In this document: in pieces, positions 45,700 through 57,189 of the stretch
Position numbering within the stretch: position 1 is the stretch's first letter
Layout: every line of letters starts with the position of its first letter
Source of the DNA: Maratus speciosus
Lineage: Eukaryota > Arthropoda > Arachnida > Araneae > Salticidae
Length of the DNA stretch: 64,000 nucleotides
Assembly (NCBI GenBank): GCA_963932465.1
Contig: OZ010796.1
Coordinates: 73,039,974 to 73,103,973 of the forward strand
Direction of reading: 5' to 3'
Position numbers and translations under genes: made by a program
Notes under the pieces: model-generated
Seen by the model: the letters and a program-made list of their open reading frames with translations, nothing else
Told to the model about the DNA's origin: nothing
The model's database searches: none

Positions 45700-46479
45700 T
45701 AGAGATCGAACGAAAATTCAATTTCGTTTTCGTTTTCACCCAAAAATCTCAGTTTCGCCGAAAATTCGTTTTCGGCGAAAGTGCTGAGGAAAATTCGGCC
45801 GGACCAAAACTACCTGTATTCCAAAAATCTCGTAACTTCCTAAGGAAATTTTCAACATGAATTATCAATTTGAGCTGTATCGGCTCAAATGAGACACTCT
45901 ATTTATTGCTATGAACTTCACTGTTTATAATGATCAGCCACGACTGACTCGAGACTTGAGTGCACATTACAAAGCAAGCAATGCATATAAGTCTAAACTT
46001 TGAAGACGCTTTTCACGTGTTCATTAAAAGCTCCAGACTTAACAGTAATAGAATTTTTTTTGTTTAAAACAGAAAAAGTGTTTCGAATACTCTTTGAGAA
46101 CGTTCTAGTGTAGCAGATAAAAAAAAGCAAACTCATTATAAACGATAAATCGAAGTCTGTATATCTAAAATATATTTAATGACATGAAATTCGTATAGCT
46201 AGAAAATCATTCTGAGTAGTTGATGAATGAATTACATTTTATTTTATATGAAAATAAAAAGTTGTGGTCAGAGGCATAAACAGTCAACTGGGGCTACACG
46301 TATAATTAATTAATAATTAAGTATAATTAATAAACACATATAACTAATTAATGATTATGTATATTCATGTATGTATTAATTACTTTTTTAAAAAATTCGA
46401 CATTTTTGTTTTCGGCCGAAAATAGGAAGATTACCGAAATTCGGTTTCGGTCTTAAAAACCCGTTTCGGTTGATTCTTA
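45700..46479. mobile_element. hAT element copy, inverted relative to 17.9 kb
   Basis: It opens TAGAGATCGAACGAAAATTC and closes ACCCGTTTCGGTTGATTCTTA. About 620 bp is the reverse complement of 19050-19672 (CATGTTGAAAATTTCC, CAATAAATAxAGTGTCTCAT, TTACTGTTAAGTCTG). It lacks the 1 kb interior of the other copy. I see no matching 8 bp TSD, so the edges have diverged. Confidence 0.8.
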
Positions 46480-46979
46480 GTTTTAACAGTAGCTAAACTA
46501 TAAACTGATCCATTAGCAAGAAATAAAGAATGAAACAAGACAATAGTGTGGAACAGTTATTTTCGGAAGAAAAAAAATCCATGTAAACAGCTCACATTAA
46601 TGTAACTTTCCCTCTATAACTAATGAAGCGATTTCAGTAATTTTTTTCAGTAGTTTTGCTGTTAGCTAAACTATAAACGGTTTTTTCGGCAGAAAATAAA
46701 AAAAAATAAAAATAGAAAATACAATAGTTACGCGATTTCACAAGCAAAGAAAAATCACATAAAAACAGTTGACAGTGATGTATATTTTCTCGAGAACTAC
46801 AAAAGCGATTTCACTACATTTTCATTAGTTTCGGCATCTAAACCATAAATGAAAGAAATAAAAATTAAAAGCACTTCAGTGTCGCGAAAACAAACAACAT
46901 GTAGGTTGTTTTAAAATGAACGGAACTGTTGCATATTTTATTTCGAAATCATCCGCTTACAGAACTATAAAAATATATA
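46480..46979. other. Unassigned AT-rich stretch
   Basis: Two loosely similar segments (ACTATAAACxGxTTxxTTCGGxAGAAA near 46496 and 46668) suggest an old tandem repeat. No gene was recognised. Confidence 0.35.
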
Positions 46980-47214
46980 CAGGGTGGCTACAAATTAGTT
47001 GGGCAAAAACAATGATTTACTGAATGTGAACATTCTTCGCCATTGAATAACACCTCCGCTCGCTAAGCGATAGCGTCAGTTATGACACCTAATGACATCT
47101 ATGAATAAACTTCGGCAATATTACTACTAGACTGACTTTCAACTAGTTAATTTCATTTAATGTTTTGGAAGTTCTTAACTTACAAAATTGCACAACTAAT
47201 TTGTAGACACCCCG
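46980..47214. mobile_element. mariner-like MITE, CAGGGTGGC end
   Basis: This 235 bp element has TA at 46978-46979 and 47215-47216. The ends CAGGGTGGCTACAAATTAGT and ACTAATTTGTAGACACCCCG form an inverted repeat of about 30 bp with three mismatches. Non-coding. Confidence 0.85.
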
Positions 47215-47572
47215 TATTGAAATCGCTTGAATACTTCTTGATAAAAATAGATCAATATCAGATGTGTTACATGTGATTTTGTTACTGTTGTTGCCTCCTT
47301 AATTGGACATATCACTTTTTTCTCGTGTTTCACTAATAAGGAACTCAGTAAATGAATCGAAAAAAATATAACAAATACATAGATAAAGTGCCACCCTCTC
47401 ACTTCTAAATCTGATAAATCTTAACCTTTCGTGCTCCGATGAGATTTGTAATGTCTCATTGAAAGAAATAGGATAAAAAATTCATTTAATAGGTTCGAAG
47501 AGCACACATGTAATGAAATGCTTTAAATTTTCGAATTTTCAATTTTCAAAATAAAACAGTCTACCAAGGGGA

Positions 47573-47751
47573 CGTTCTAGAAATACGGGAATTTTTACTC
47601 ATGTTTTATGAAAATATTTAATACCAGAATTTTTATTTAAAACTGTTTAACTTATTTAATTAGCCCTTTTTTCATTTGTGTCTTTTCTGGTTCGAACCGG
47701 AATATATCCACATGGTTGGGGCCGAAATGGCCCATCGCTGTCGTTCTAGTG
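47573..47751. mobile_element. piggyBac-type MITE, degraded
   Basis: The right end GTCGTTCTAGTG + TTAA matches the element at 24869-25068. The middle shares ATTTAATACCAGAATTTT, TTCATTTGTGTCTTTT and TTCGAACCGGAATAT with it. The left end is GTTCTAGAAATACGGGAATT without TTAA. Confidence 0.75.
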
Positions 47752-47755
47752 TTAA

Positions 47756-49217
47756 TTCGTAAATTCAAACATTTATGAAATTGTGGGGATAGATAGGGCT
47801 TATGGAAGCAGTGTTACCAGATTGGAGACTTTTTTAATTCAGATTATTTGACTGTCACCACTTTTTTTAAATAGTATAATTCGTCTTATTTTTCAGAATT
47901 TTTAATCTATTGTTAAATAGGCCGAATATTTCTATTTCAAAAAAGCGGTGACAATCAACAATCTGGGGACAAAAAAGTCCCCAATCTGGGAATACTGTAT
48001 GGAAGTACGAGTTTATCAGTAATCAATATGCAATTATTTTTTGTTGTAACTTTAAATATATATATATCCAACACAAAATATATAATTGCTATTAGAGATA
48101 TAATTATAGACTATTTTATTTTCACAATTGTATTTTGAATTCCATAATACAATTGTTTTATGGATTCTAGAATGGACCCTATTCTCCCTTTGGGTTCGAG
48201 GCTACAAATATTCGTCTGCTTGGGGATAACATTCATAGCAGCGCCATTGAAAAGCATTTTGTTTAGAAAATGTATGCTTATATATATTTTTTAAATGGAG
48301 TTATGGACCTTTTTAGAGACATATTGGGTTATACATGAATTCTTTCTCTATTTTAAAACAATCACATGCATACTTTTTATTTTATTTATAAAACGAAAAT
48401 GAAAAATTTTAATTAATAAATATATATGTATTTTAATTAATATGTATATAAGTATTTATCGAAAATAATTCATACAAAATAAATCTGCAGTATTTTACGC
48501 ATGCATTTACTTGTATTTATGATCCATCAAATGACACAATAAAGTAAACAAACGCGCCAGCCGCTGTTTTCACACCATGTGATTCCCACTGTGACGTCAC
48601 ATGAACACTGTCCATTATTATATGGATTCATTTTCTTACATTTTGAGCTCGGGTTGAAACGGACTTCGGGTTGCTGATTTTTTTTTTCTTTTTTTGTCGT
48701 GTTCGAGTTGACTTTAAATAGAATTTTCGGGTTCTTATCGGGTATAACCTGCGCGATTGTAATTGATGAGCAATATATTGAAGAATTTTGCATTATATAA
48801 ATATGTTTTCCACCCGTTTTTTCATAATTATATTTCTGCGAAACTTCATAATAACGTGATACATTGTTATTTTATTTTATCGTAAATTTTCCTCTCATAA
48901 TTCTGTAGAGTCAGTCTCATCTTAGACAATATCTAGAGATAGCGTTCTTTTGTTGTACACAATTAAAAGACAGAAACTTTTCAGGAGCATCTTTTCAAAC
49001 GTACGACCTTGATGTAAATGCTCAGAGGAAATTTATTCAGACACAACAATGGATACGTTTTATTAAAGAGAGTTAAATACATTTGGATACAAGAGTTAAA
49101 TATATTTCTAAAGATAAAAGAGTGAAATAAAAAGTTATGTAAAGTTGAATATAATCTACCTTTACTATTCATAATAAAACATCCCAGTAACGAAAAATAG
49201 GCGTCATTGCCCTATTA
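47756..49217. other. 1.5 kb without recognised gene
   Basis: An inverted pair GACTTTTTTxATTC / AATCTGGGGAC-type sequence at 47810-47995 (TTACCAGATTGGAGACTTTT and CCCAATCTGGGAATACTG) suggests a small old hairpin. CGGGTT repeats occur at 48650-48750. The 88-codon minus frame at 48527-48793 is low-complexity. Confidence 0.35.
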
Positions 49218-49668
49218 GTCCAGGGGAAATGTACCAAAAAAGGGGGTTACCTTGCAAAAGGTCGGATAGAAGATGTTTTTTTTTCTGAATTGTTTATAAT
49301 GATGCCAACATGGAAAAACCAAGTTTTCTAACAATATTTCTTAAGGCTAAATTTTTTGTGCCCAAAAAACAACAAAATTTTGTTACCTTTTTTGATTTTT
49401 TTGAAATATCTCGAGATCCGTTGTCGTAGCATATTATTTGTCAATCACAATATTAAAGAAGATAAAATTCTCTACAACTTTCATACCTACAACTTTTTTA
49501 TGCAGCCAATATCAGGCGCAGTAAGCAGTTTCAAAAATAGGACAATTTTTTCAATTTTCTTAAAAACCGTGAAAAACATAGTTCTGCCCCGATTATTCAA
49601 ATGTTTCCCACAGATTTAATCTTGTATGTCACCTTCTATATATTGGTAACAGTAAATTATATGTTTCA
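49218..49668 (+). mobile_element. Left arm of 3.4 kb inverted pair
   Basis: The outer edge is TA + GTCCAGGGGAAATGTACC. The arm is collinear with the reverse complement of 51925-52611: TTGTTTATAATGATGCCAAC, CAAGTTTTCTAACA, CGATTATTCAAATG. It keeps the uninterrupted site into which a SINE has inserted in the other arm. It could be one long element with 450 bp TIRs or two separate copies. Confidence 0.85.
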
Positions 49669-50084
49669 GGGCCAAAACTAGCCTTTTTTGCCCCCGTGGC
49701 AAACATGGATTTTAGCGATCCCCCCCCCCCCCCTCCCCTTTAAAAAGAAAATTTACCACGAGAATTTTAATAAATCTCTAATAGCCGGATTTTGAAAATT
49801 TTAAGTGTGTAATCATTAAATACGTAATCCTGAACTACGTAATCAGCTTTGTAAAATATTGATTGATTAAAACCTTGAAAACCGAACCGAAAAAAAACGA
49901 AATATATTCCGCTTTAAACAGGATTCCATCTTAGCAGGTATAATTGTTCATATGCTTTCTCTTAAAAATATATACTTCTTTCTTTAAAGACCGCATTCCG
50001 TAGAGATTTCATTTTCAAAGATTTTACGGTAGCTGTTGTATTGAGGCGTTTAAAGTCACAGTTATATGAATTATGAGACTAAAT

Positions 50085-50171
50085 TAGTCACATGAAGATA
50101 TTCGCAAGGTAATGTTAAACCTATGGAAGCGTTCTTGACAAATATCTCGCTTCCATTTTATTACTTTTATA

Positions 50172-50203
<32 letters not shown>

Positions 50204-50509
50204 CGTGGGATACCTGAGATCAATAACTAATGTTGTACATTTTCGGGTTCGATTACATTCTTTTTTAATGTTCGGACACTTTCAATTTTGGAAAACTGTT
50301 AGGGACCGTTCCGAAATTTAAAGTATTCGCATTAAAAAAAATGCAACCAAATTCGAAAAATTAAAAACGCACAACGTTAGATATAGACCTCAGGTATCAT
50401 ATGAAAAAGAAAAATGAACTATTGAAATTCAAGGAAGAATTCTGAGAAGAATGCTACCATAGGTTTAACATTAGCGTGCAAATGTTTTCGCGTGAAACTA
50501 CACTAGTCA
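50085..50509. mobile_element. Family G hairpin, diverged
   Basis: GTTAAACCTATGGAAG (50123) pairs with CTACCATAGGTTTAAC (50454). ATATCTCGCTTCCATTTTA and the other G blocks follow, with a centre at GGGACCGTTCCGAAA. Arms are more diverged than at 20902-21314. A (TA)n and T-run lie at 50168-50203. The ends resemble GACTxxxTTAGTC rather than clear TTAA. Confidence 0.7.
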
Positions 50510-50511
50510 CG

Positions 50512-50679
50512 CGAAGAAAGTGGAAGAAAGTGCAGGAAAATGCTGATAAATGGGAAGTATTAGGCTTTATACCTCTAGATGATCCAGATATCTGTTTTAT
50601 TCATGATAAGGATATTCCTTTAAAACAGGATGCTAATAATCCTACAACAGTGCCATCAAAGAGAAAAAAATATTGTTAA
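50512..50679 (+). CDS. Candidate C-terminal exon or coding relic
   Basis: Reading from just after the G hairpin, the frame gives RRKWKKVQENADKWEVLGFI, then PLDDPDICFIHDKD and ends SKRKKYC before TAA. Composition is balanced, has a plausible hydrophobic/acidic pattern and a basic tail, unlike the random frames elsewhere. The frame formally stays open back to 50476 into the hairpin. I do not recognise the family. It could be a host last exon or part of a decayed transposon. Confidence 0.3.
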   Translation, partial: RRKWKKVQENADKWEVLGFIPLDDPDICFIHDKDIPLKQDANNPTTVPSKRKKYC

Positions 50680-50884
50680 ATAGCCTGTAGAAATTATTAT
50701 TATTAAGATACATTTTTTTTTTTTTTTTTTAGCTTATGCAGTCCTATTGCGTACCTTACTCTGTGTACGGAAAGTGGAGTTGAATGAGTCAGGGGATCAA
50801 TGCGAAAACAAAAATGTTTATATGGCCTACAATCATAAATAAATTGGTATTCCATTTGATAAATGGTATCACTAAGATCATTAA

Positions 50885-51117
50885 CACGTTCACGCCGTCC
50901 CGGTGGGTCACACTCGACTGTCTCAGATTTGTCAAGTCTCCGGCTTTTTGCACACCACTGTTATTTTAGAGAAAATGTTGTTCCTTTAAATCGCCCAATT
51001 GCTCTAATTAAATAAAACAGCATTTTCTGTATTAAAATACTGGTATCCAAATGGCCGGAGACTTTCCAGCTCTGAGACAGTCGCGTGTGACCGACCCACC
51101 GCGCTGGCGTGAACATG
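50885..51117. mobile_element. piggyBac-type MITE, CACGTTCACGCC ends
   Basis: This 233 bp element lies between TTAA at 50881-50884 and 51118-51121. The ends CACGTTCACGCC and GGCGTGAACATG pair, followed by GGTGGGTCAC / GTGACCGACCCACC, GACTGTCTCAGA / TCTGAGACAGTC and AAGTCTCCGGC / GCCGGAGACTT. The imperfect TIR is about 70 bp. GC-rich ends contrast with the AT-rich centre. Confidence 0.9.
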
Positions 51118-51121
51118 TTAA

Positions 51122-51924
51122 ACAGATATAGTTTCAAAACAGTACATAATACAGAAGATTAGAATATCCCACAAAGCATATTTTTCAACAACCAAAGTAA
51201 GTTTTCTGTTTGAGCTTTAAAGCAATTAATAGATAATCTTAAAGTTTTATATATTTTTGCATTCTAAAATGATATAATCTCTTGTTATATTTATTGTTGT
51301 AAGTGGAGAAAAAAAATTGACAATATTTTTTAAAACTAATCTTTTAAATATTTTTATGAAACTAGATCTCAAATATTTTATTGAAAGAATTTTTAAATTT
51401 TACACGTGATAAATGCAAGTTAAGGAAATAATCTGTTGTCATTTTTATTGTAGCTATAAGGTAAAAGTATTTCTTACATAAAAGATATTTCTTTTTTGCG
51501 TCCCCCCTTCTATATGGAACCACAATCTAATGTTTAGTATCTTTAAAACAGTAAAACATTAAAACATATATTATCAATAATTGGTAAATAAAATATGCCA
51601 TTGTAGTGTGGAATAAAATATATTTTTCACAAATTTTCATACCTATCCGATTGATACCTGTAAAAATATGTGTGCATTATAAAAGTTATTAAAATTGTAA
51701 AATTATTAAAATTATTAAAATTAAGCACAATAACTTACTAAATATCGAAGTATTCTTTTAAACAATGCTTTGAAGTTAATATTGTATACACTTAAAGTTA
51801 CTGTCTAAATAGGAAAATTGTTTCATTCATCTACACTCTGCCCTACTTTTAAAATTATATAAATTTATTGAATATAAAATGTCTGTTGAGATGAAAATAA
51901 AGACGTGAGTGTGCAAATAATAGA
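51122..51924. other. AT-rich spacer, no gene seen
   Basis: No repeat partner was recognised. Short tandem AAAATTATT runs lie near 51690-51725. Confidence 0.4.
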
Positions 51925-52611
51925 TAATTTACTGCTACCTATTTTTAGAAGTCGACATACACGATTAAATCCGCGGGGAACATTTGAATAATCGGGGCAA
52001 AACTACATTTTTCGCGGTTTTTAAGAAATTGAAAAAAAAGCCTTATTTTTGAAATGGCGTACTGCGCTTGCTATTCAGTGTATTAAAAGCTGTAGGTACG
52101 AAAGTTATAGAGAATTTTATTTTCTTTAATATTGTAATTGACAAATAATATGCTACTGAAACGAGTCTTGAGATATTTAGAAAAAATAATAAAAAAGTCC
52201 CAAAATTTTGTTCTTTTTTGGCCACAAAAAATTTAGCCTTAAGAAATTTTGTTAGAAAACTTGGTTTTTCCATGTTGGCATCAAGCCCCACCAGTGGCTG
52301 AGAGGTTCTGCTCTCGAAGCTGGTAGGCGGGAGGTGTTGGGTTTGATCCCAATCGCGCCCGTCGGCCTAATCGTTCGGAGTTTTCGTGGTTTTCTTCGAG
52401 CCATGGATTTCCATGCGTAAATATGGGTTAGTTTCCCTTAGAAAGACCCCCACGGAGAGCACTCCCCCTCGGGCCTATATCCCTAGTGTAGATAATCGGC
52501 CGCCAAAAATCAACCAACCAACCAACCATGTTGGCGTCATTATAAACAATTAAAAAAAATAAAATCTTCTACCCGACCTTTTGTAAGGTAAAATGTACAT
52601 TTCCCCTGGAC
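51925..52611 (-). mobile_element. Right arm of 3.4 kb inverted pair
   Basis: It is the reverse complement of 49218-49668 once the 241 bp SINE and its TSD are removed. It ends GGTAAAATGTACATTTCCCC then TGGAC + TA. TGAATAATCGGGGC, AATTGACAAATAATATGCTA and TTAGAAAACTTGG are shared landmarks. Confidence 0.85.
52285..52525 (+). mobile_element. tRNA-derived SINE with TSD and empty site
   Basis: The head GTGGCTGAGAGGTT fits a Pol III A box and GGGTTTGATCCCA fits a B box. The AGTGGCTGAGAGGTT and CTCGAAG segments look most like a serine-type tRNA (inference). A ~150 bp body follows, then a CAACCAACCAACC tail. It is flanked by CCATGTTGGCATCA (52271-52284) and CCATGTTGGCGTCA (52526-52539), a 14 bp duplication with one mismatch. 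The other arm (about 49299-49312) carries a single copy of this site. Confidence 0.9.
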
Positions 52612-52613
52612 TA

Positions 52614-54514
52614 TATTTGTTTCTGTGGAAAGCTTTTCAATTTTTCTTTTTTTTGGCTTTTCACTGACCCACAGTGCAAAATACATTCCATTTATTGGTT
52701 AGTGCAATTTCCGTATTTTTACGGGAGTTTTGTCCGATGAAAGGGATTTCGTGAATGTGTCAGAAAGTATCCAATATGGACTTGAGACTATCCTTGTCAC
52801 AAGTCCATAGATAATAAGACGAAAAATAGCATAGGATCTTTGATTAGGGCATAGGATCTTTGATTTTGTCGTAACGATCAAAAACATTCTTTTTCAAAGT
52901 ACCAAAACACAAATAATATGCAATTAATATCTTTTTTTTCCATTTCTGTCTTAAATATATATTCTTAACTATATTATCCAGAAAAATAAATGTTGTCTAT
53001 ACAAAATTAATATTTAAAATTTAAATTTAAAAATTCATCTCACTGACGCGTGAATTAAAATCATTAAGTGCTGCGCGCATGATAAAACTCTAAATTATGC
53101 ATATAGAAAACAATTTCTGAACAAAATAGAATCATAACACACCTACTTCTAAATTAAAACCAAAGTGTACACAAAAAGTTTTGTTTAAAATTTATTTTTA
53201 GCACAAAAAAAAAAAAAAAAAAATAAAATAAAAAATTTCAAAAACATTTTCAAGTTTTTCAAGTGCAAAAAGTAATAGCATATAGGCTATAAAGAAACGC
53301 ATATTTGGTTGATTTTTTAAAGCTGTAGCTTACATAGTTTGAAAGTAACTGTGCGCGCAAACTCAAATTTACTAATCTGAGAAAACGCCTTTCAAAGTTT
53401 CAATATCTACGGACCTTCAATGATACTCACCATCAAAGAATGTTTATAACTCAAGAAATAATGCAGATTTCTCAATGACGTTTTTTGCATATTGTTCTGA
53501 AATTTAAAAGAAATTCAGAATAAAACAAAAACCGAAAACTGATTTTTTTTTTAATGTTTAATGGTCGTGGCCACTTAAAAGGTTAGTTAGGTGCTCGAAA
53601 AAATTATTTTCTCAGCGAAACTTTCTGACACATTTATGGACTCATTTTTAAACGTCAAAACATGACACTAGCAGGGCATGGCTGGTATTACCCCCTGATA
53701 TGCTATTTCTTTCAGGCAACAATTAAAGTGTCATCACGAGAAAATAACGTTACGTTGGATAAGCCAGCCGTAAAACGAAGCAGATGTATCATTGTACGTT
53801 TGAATACTGATAACCTCTACTGCAATTTTTTTAATTTCTAGGCATCGCACATTTTCAATTTTGACACCTTCGTATAGGGAGAAATGTACTTTTAACTGCA
53901 ATTTGTTCGAAAACTGCATCTCAGTTTATTTTAGAGATGTTAATTTTTTTGTAGTTTTTAATGCCATTCTTGTTATGGTGGCAACTGAAGTACTTCATTT
54001 CTCTAGAAAGTAAAGGGAAAATAGTAGATTACTATATCTTTTTTGTTGCCATTTTCTCATAACAACTGAAAAAAAAATGTAATTAAAATACGTGCTATTT
54101 TGAAAAAATATAAAAGAATGATTTCTCATAAAACATGGAGCTATTATAAACTATATTTAATTTTAAGTATCCATATTAATGTTACAAACAAATGAAGACC
54201 TATGAATCATTGGATAGCCGATTTTTTTTCTGAGTTTACGACATCGCTTTTTGCTGGGTTTGTGTATTATTCCGTGATAGTGAAGTCCTATATGCATAGT
54301 TTTCTATAGATGTTGTTCAAGACTGGATCGTCAATGTAGAATTCTTCAGCGAATGCAAATGACGTCCTTTTATATAAAATAAAAGCGTATATTTTAAGTC
54401 TTAAAACTGAAATATGTTTTGTAGAAGGGCATCATTTTCAACCCTGCGGCTTTGAAATTCTTCACATCGCTTTTAAAAATAACGCAATTGAAATAACACA
54501 CTGATAAAACGCAA
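52614..54514. other. 1.9 kb without recognised gene
   Basis: Fragments like family A occur at about 52730-52795 (GTGAATGTGTCAGAAAGT, GAGACTATCCTT) and 53615-53690 (AACTTTCTGACACATTTATG, ACTCATTTTTAA). A 22-A run lies at 53202-53222. GCATAGGATCTTTGATT is duplicated at 52829 and 52850. Small frames lack known domains. Confidence 0.4.
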
Positions 54515-54839
54515 CCCAGATAGCATTTTTAATTAGCAGAAAATTTGCAGCAGTCTTGCTTTGAAAACCTGCAAAGTTGCAGCAAGCTCAACATGACAAG
54601 ACTGAAAGTTCATAACAAGACTGCAGCAAGATAACGTAAACACCGAAGTCACCACACTTTGAACTTGCAGCTAACTTGTCGTGCAAGTTAAATTCATGCG
54701 ATATCAAATTTATTCCAAATTAATGTCAAAAAAGTAATCGAAAATATTCCAAACTTACTACAAAGTTGTAATCTTTCCATGCCCCACTATCTGTTTACAA
54801 CTGTTACACTATAAGTTTAACCTCTTCGGAGGGGCCCAC

Positions 54840-54890
54840 AGACCTGATCAGGTCTATCACCTTCTGATGCGAACACAGCATCAGAAGGTG
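54840..54890. repeat. Two perfect small palindromes
   Basis: AGACCTGATCAGGTCT (54840-54855) is a 16 bp perfect palindrome. CACCTTCTGATGC (54858-54870) pairs perfectly with GCATCAGAAGGTG (54878-54890) around a 7 nt loop. They are adjacent within the outer element. The function is unknown. Confidence 0.95.
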
Positions 54891-54972
54891 CATGGATCGT
54901 TTTCATCACCATAAACAAGTTAAGGCAATATTTGTACTTTTCAATACGAGCCTTTTTGGTATTTGACAAGTA

Positions 54973-56532
54973 AGGTTAGTTGGGGTAACTGGAACCACGA
55001 GGTAACTGAGCCATAGGCTATTTTATAAAAAAACTGTTGGTGTTTTTTAAGTTTTAGCTTTTGTGAACAATGCCCCTTAATCTCTACTTCCTAAAACAAC
55101 GTGTATCAACTCAATCATAACTCTCACATTGCTGTGATAGGTTGTCAAAAATTTACGTTTCTTTTTTTTTAAACAACGTCTATATGGTTGAACTTCCTCG
55201 GCTGATTATTAAAATACTGTTAAGTACTTTTATTAAACAATTATTTTTTTTTAAAGATTAGACATATAACTACATTAATATTATTAGGTATCTATACATA
55301 TTTACTTCATGTTTCAAATGTAAGCCCGGTGTCCCAGTTACCCCATAATTTTTTCAAGAATGGGGTAACTGGGACATGTATTCGGGGTAACTGGACCATG
55401 CTGGATCCAGTTACCCCAAAAGTTATAAATAATTTTTTTGTGTTTCTCTTACTACGGGAAGTAAATTTCTCCATTGTTTTTTGCTCACAATAAAGAAAAT
55501 GATAGAATACCTTATTAAAATTATGTAATGAAATTTAACAAAAGCATATTGAGTGGTATCAAACCAAATTTCTTGGCCCCTTGAGAAGCGGTGATGCCGT
55601 TATGGCATCACTTAATTTTAATTCCTAATTGCCACATTGGCACCTGAATTTTATAATGAAAATTTCACCTTTATTAAGTACGCGAAAATATACTTTTACT
55701 TGTTTTCAGATAGATTCTCTTGTAAATAAATATTGGTGTCATTAAATTATTTCAACATTTTACGAATGTAAGTACCTTGCCCCTGAAAGCGAGATAGCCA
55801 GACCTTGAAATTATACTATACACAGGGGTCGCATTCTATAGGGAAACATTTATCGTTCCTACCACTATTTTGAAAATAATATCTTCATCGCACCTTTCTG
55901 TAAGGGTTCTGACAGGAACAATAAAATTTTCCCTATATAATGCGACCCCTGGATAAAGTACTTATGTAGCCGTTTGTTCATATATTTACCTTGCTATTTT
56001 TTTCCTTAAAATACCCATGTGACTTTTATACTTATTATCTATACTAAAGTACATAAGTACTTCCTTAAGTTTTATGTTTTTGGTATAAATAAATCTAATA
56101 TTTTCACTTTATTGCTTTTTTTAGACACATTGACAGCAAAGGTTTCCCTTACAACGCTGTTTATTGATATATAATTTACATGATCTGCCTGGTTTAAATT
56201 TTTTTTAAGTTGTTTACACTTTTTCAATTAGGACCTGATATCCGATATGAAAAATTATGAACACGTGTGGAACATAGACCCCCCTGGTCCAGTTACCCCC
56301 TTTTGGGGGGCAACTGGAGCCATGTGGAAAGAAAGATGAAATATGCATATTTTTATATTTTTAAATATTAAAATGTAGTTTTGAGCATTTCTGTTTGATA
56401 GAGGGAACCTAACTGAACACATTTACAGAAGTTCAGACTTTAATTCAAATGAACATTAGTTTTTTGAAGCTGAATTGTCAGAAGCTCCAGAGTCACATTG
56501 TAAAATCATGTCCCAGTTGCCCCAACTAACCT
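54973..56532. mobile_element. Element with repeated GGGGTAACTGG motif
   Basis: The ends are TA + AGGTTAGTTGGGGTAACTGG and CCCAGTTGCCCCAACTAACC + T-TA. The motif GGGGTAACTGG or its complement CCAGTTACCCC recurs at 54982, 55333, 55362, 55384, 55407 and 56289, with variants at 55000, 56307 and 56513. Subterminal transposase-binding sites are a reasonable reading. 1560 bp, no transposase frame. A hAT-like MITE is nested at 55823-55951. Confidence 0.8.
55823..55951. mobile_element. hAT-like MITE, CAGGGGTCGCATT ends
   Basis: This 129 bp element has TIRs of about 25 bp: CAGGGGTCGCATTCTATAGG and TATATAATGCGACCCCTG. CGTTCCTA / CAGGAACA pair further inside. CAGGGG is a common hAT terminus. I could not confirm an 8 bp TSD. 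Confidence 0.8.
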
Positions 56533-56809
56533 TATAGCGTTTAGAAAAAGCGGTGCCAACCGAATAAAATTTCTGTAATTTCTGCGTATGCGCTGATTGT
56601 GTATTCTCTCAACAGAAGTATTTTTTGCTTTCGTCACTTTCGTGAATTAAAGACAGTCTTGCCATCAGTTTCACAACAAACTACTCATATGCAAGTGGGG
56701 GATGGTATACCTTGCGGGAAATTTGCTGCGAATTTCTCAATTCAAATTTATCACGGCAAGATAATGTCAGAAAAAATCAAACTTGCTGCTAATTTTCATG
56801 CTATCTGAG

Positions 56810-57189
56810 AATGTTTTATAAAAATTCAGAGTGTCTTTATAGGAGAGCAGTGACTTTTATGTTAAAATAATATTTGTTTGAGAGTCAGCCTAACCAATAT
56901 AAGATGCATTTTTTATTGTAACTAATTTCGTAGGTTTATTAATTTAATGAAACAGTTCCTTCTTAAACATTTCCTTTCGTCGAAATTCGAGGGGTTCCAC
57001 CTCTCTTAATATTAATAAATATATATTTTTTTTTTCTCATCGCAGGCGACACGAAATTCTGAAAAGGCAGAATTCCTGCTTCCTGCTTGTCGTTTTCTTT
57101 TTCTTTCTTCTTCTTCTTCTTCTTTTTTTTATTTTTTTGATAAAAGAATTAACATGTTGAGTTAGAAGCGGTTGTTTTCTCGTTTACTT
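56810..57189. other. Unassigned, with polypyrimidine tract
   Basis: A TTC-rich tract lies at 57090-57131. No gene was recognised. Confidence 0.4.

Larger units (their letters stand above)
54515..56809. mobile_element. Outer element with CCCAGATAGCAT ends
   Basis: The left end CCCAGATAGCATTTTTAATT then AGCAG and the right end TGCTAATTTTCATGCTATCT then GAG form an imperfect inverted repeat. The subterminal DNA is rich in GCAAGACTGCAGCAAG / CTTGCTGC motifs at both sides (54545-54640 and 56690-56790). A second element, 54973-56532, sits inside. Confidence 0.65.
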
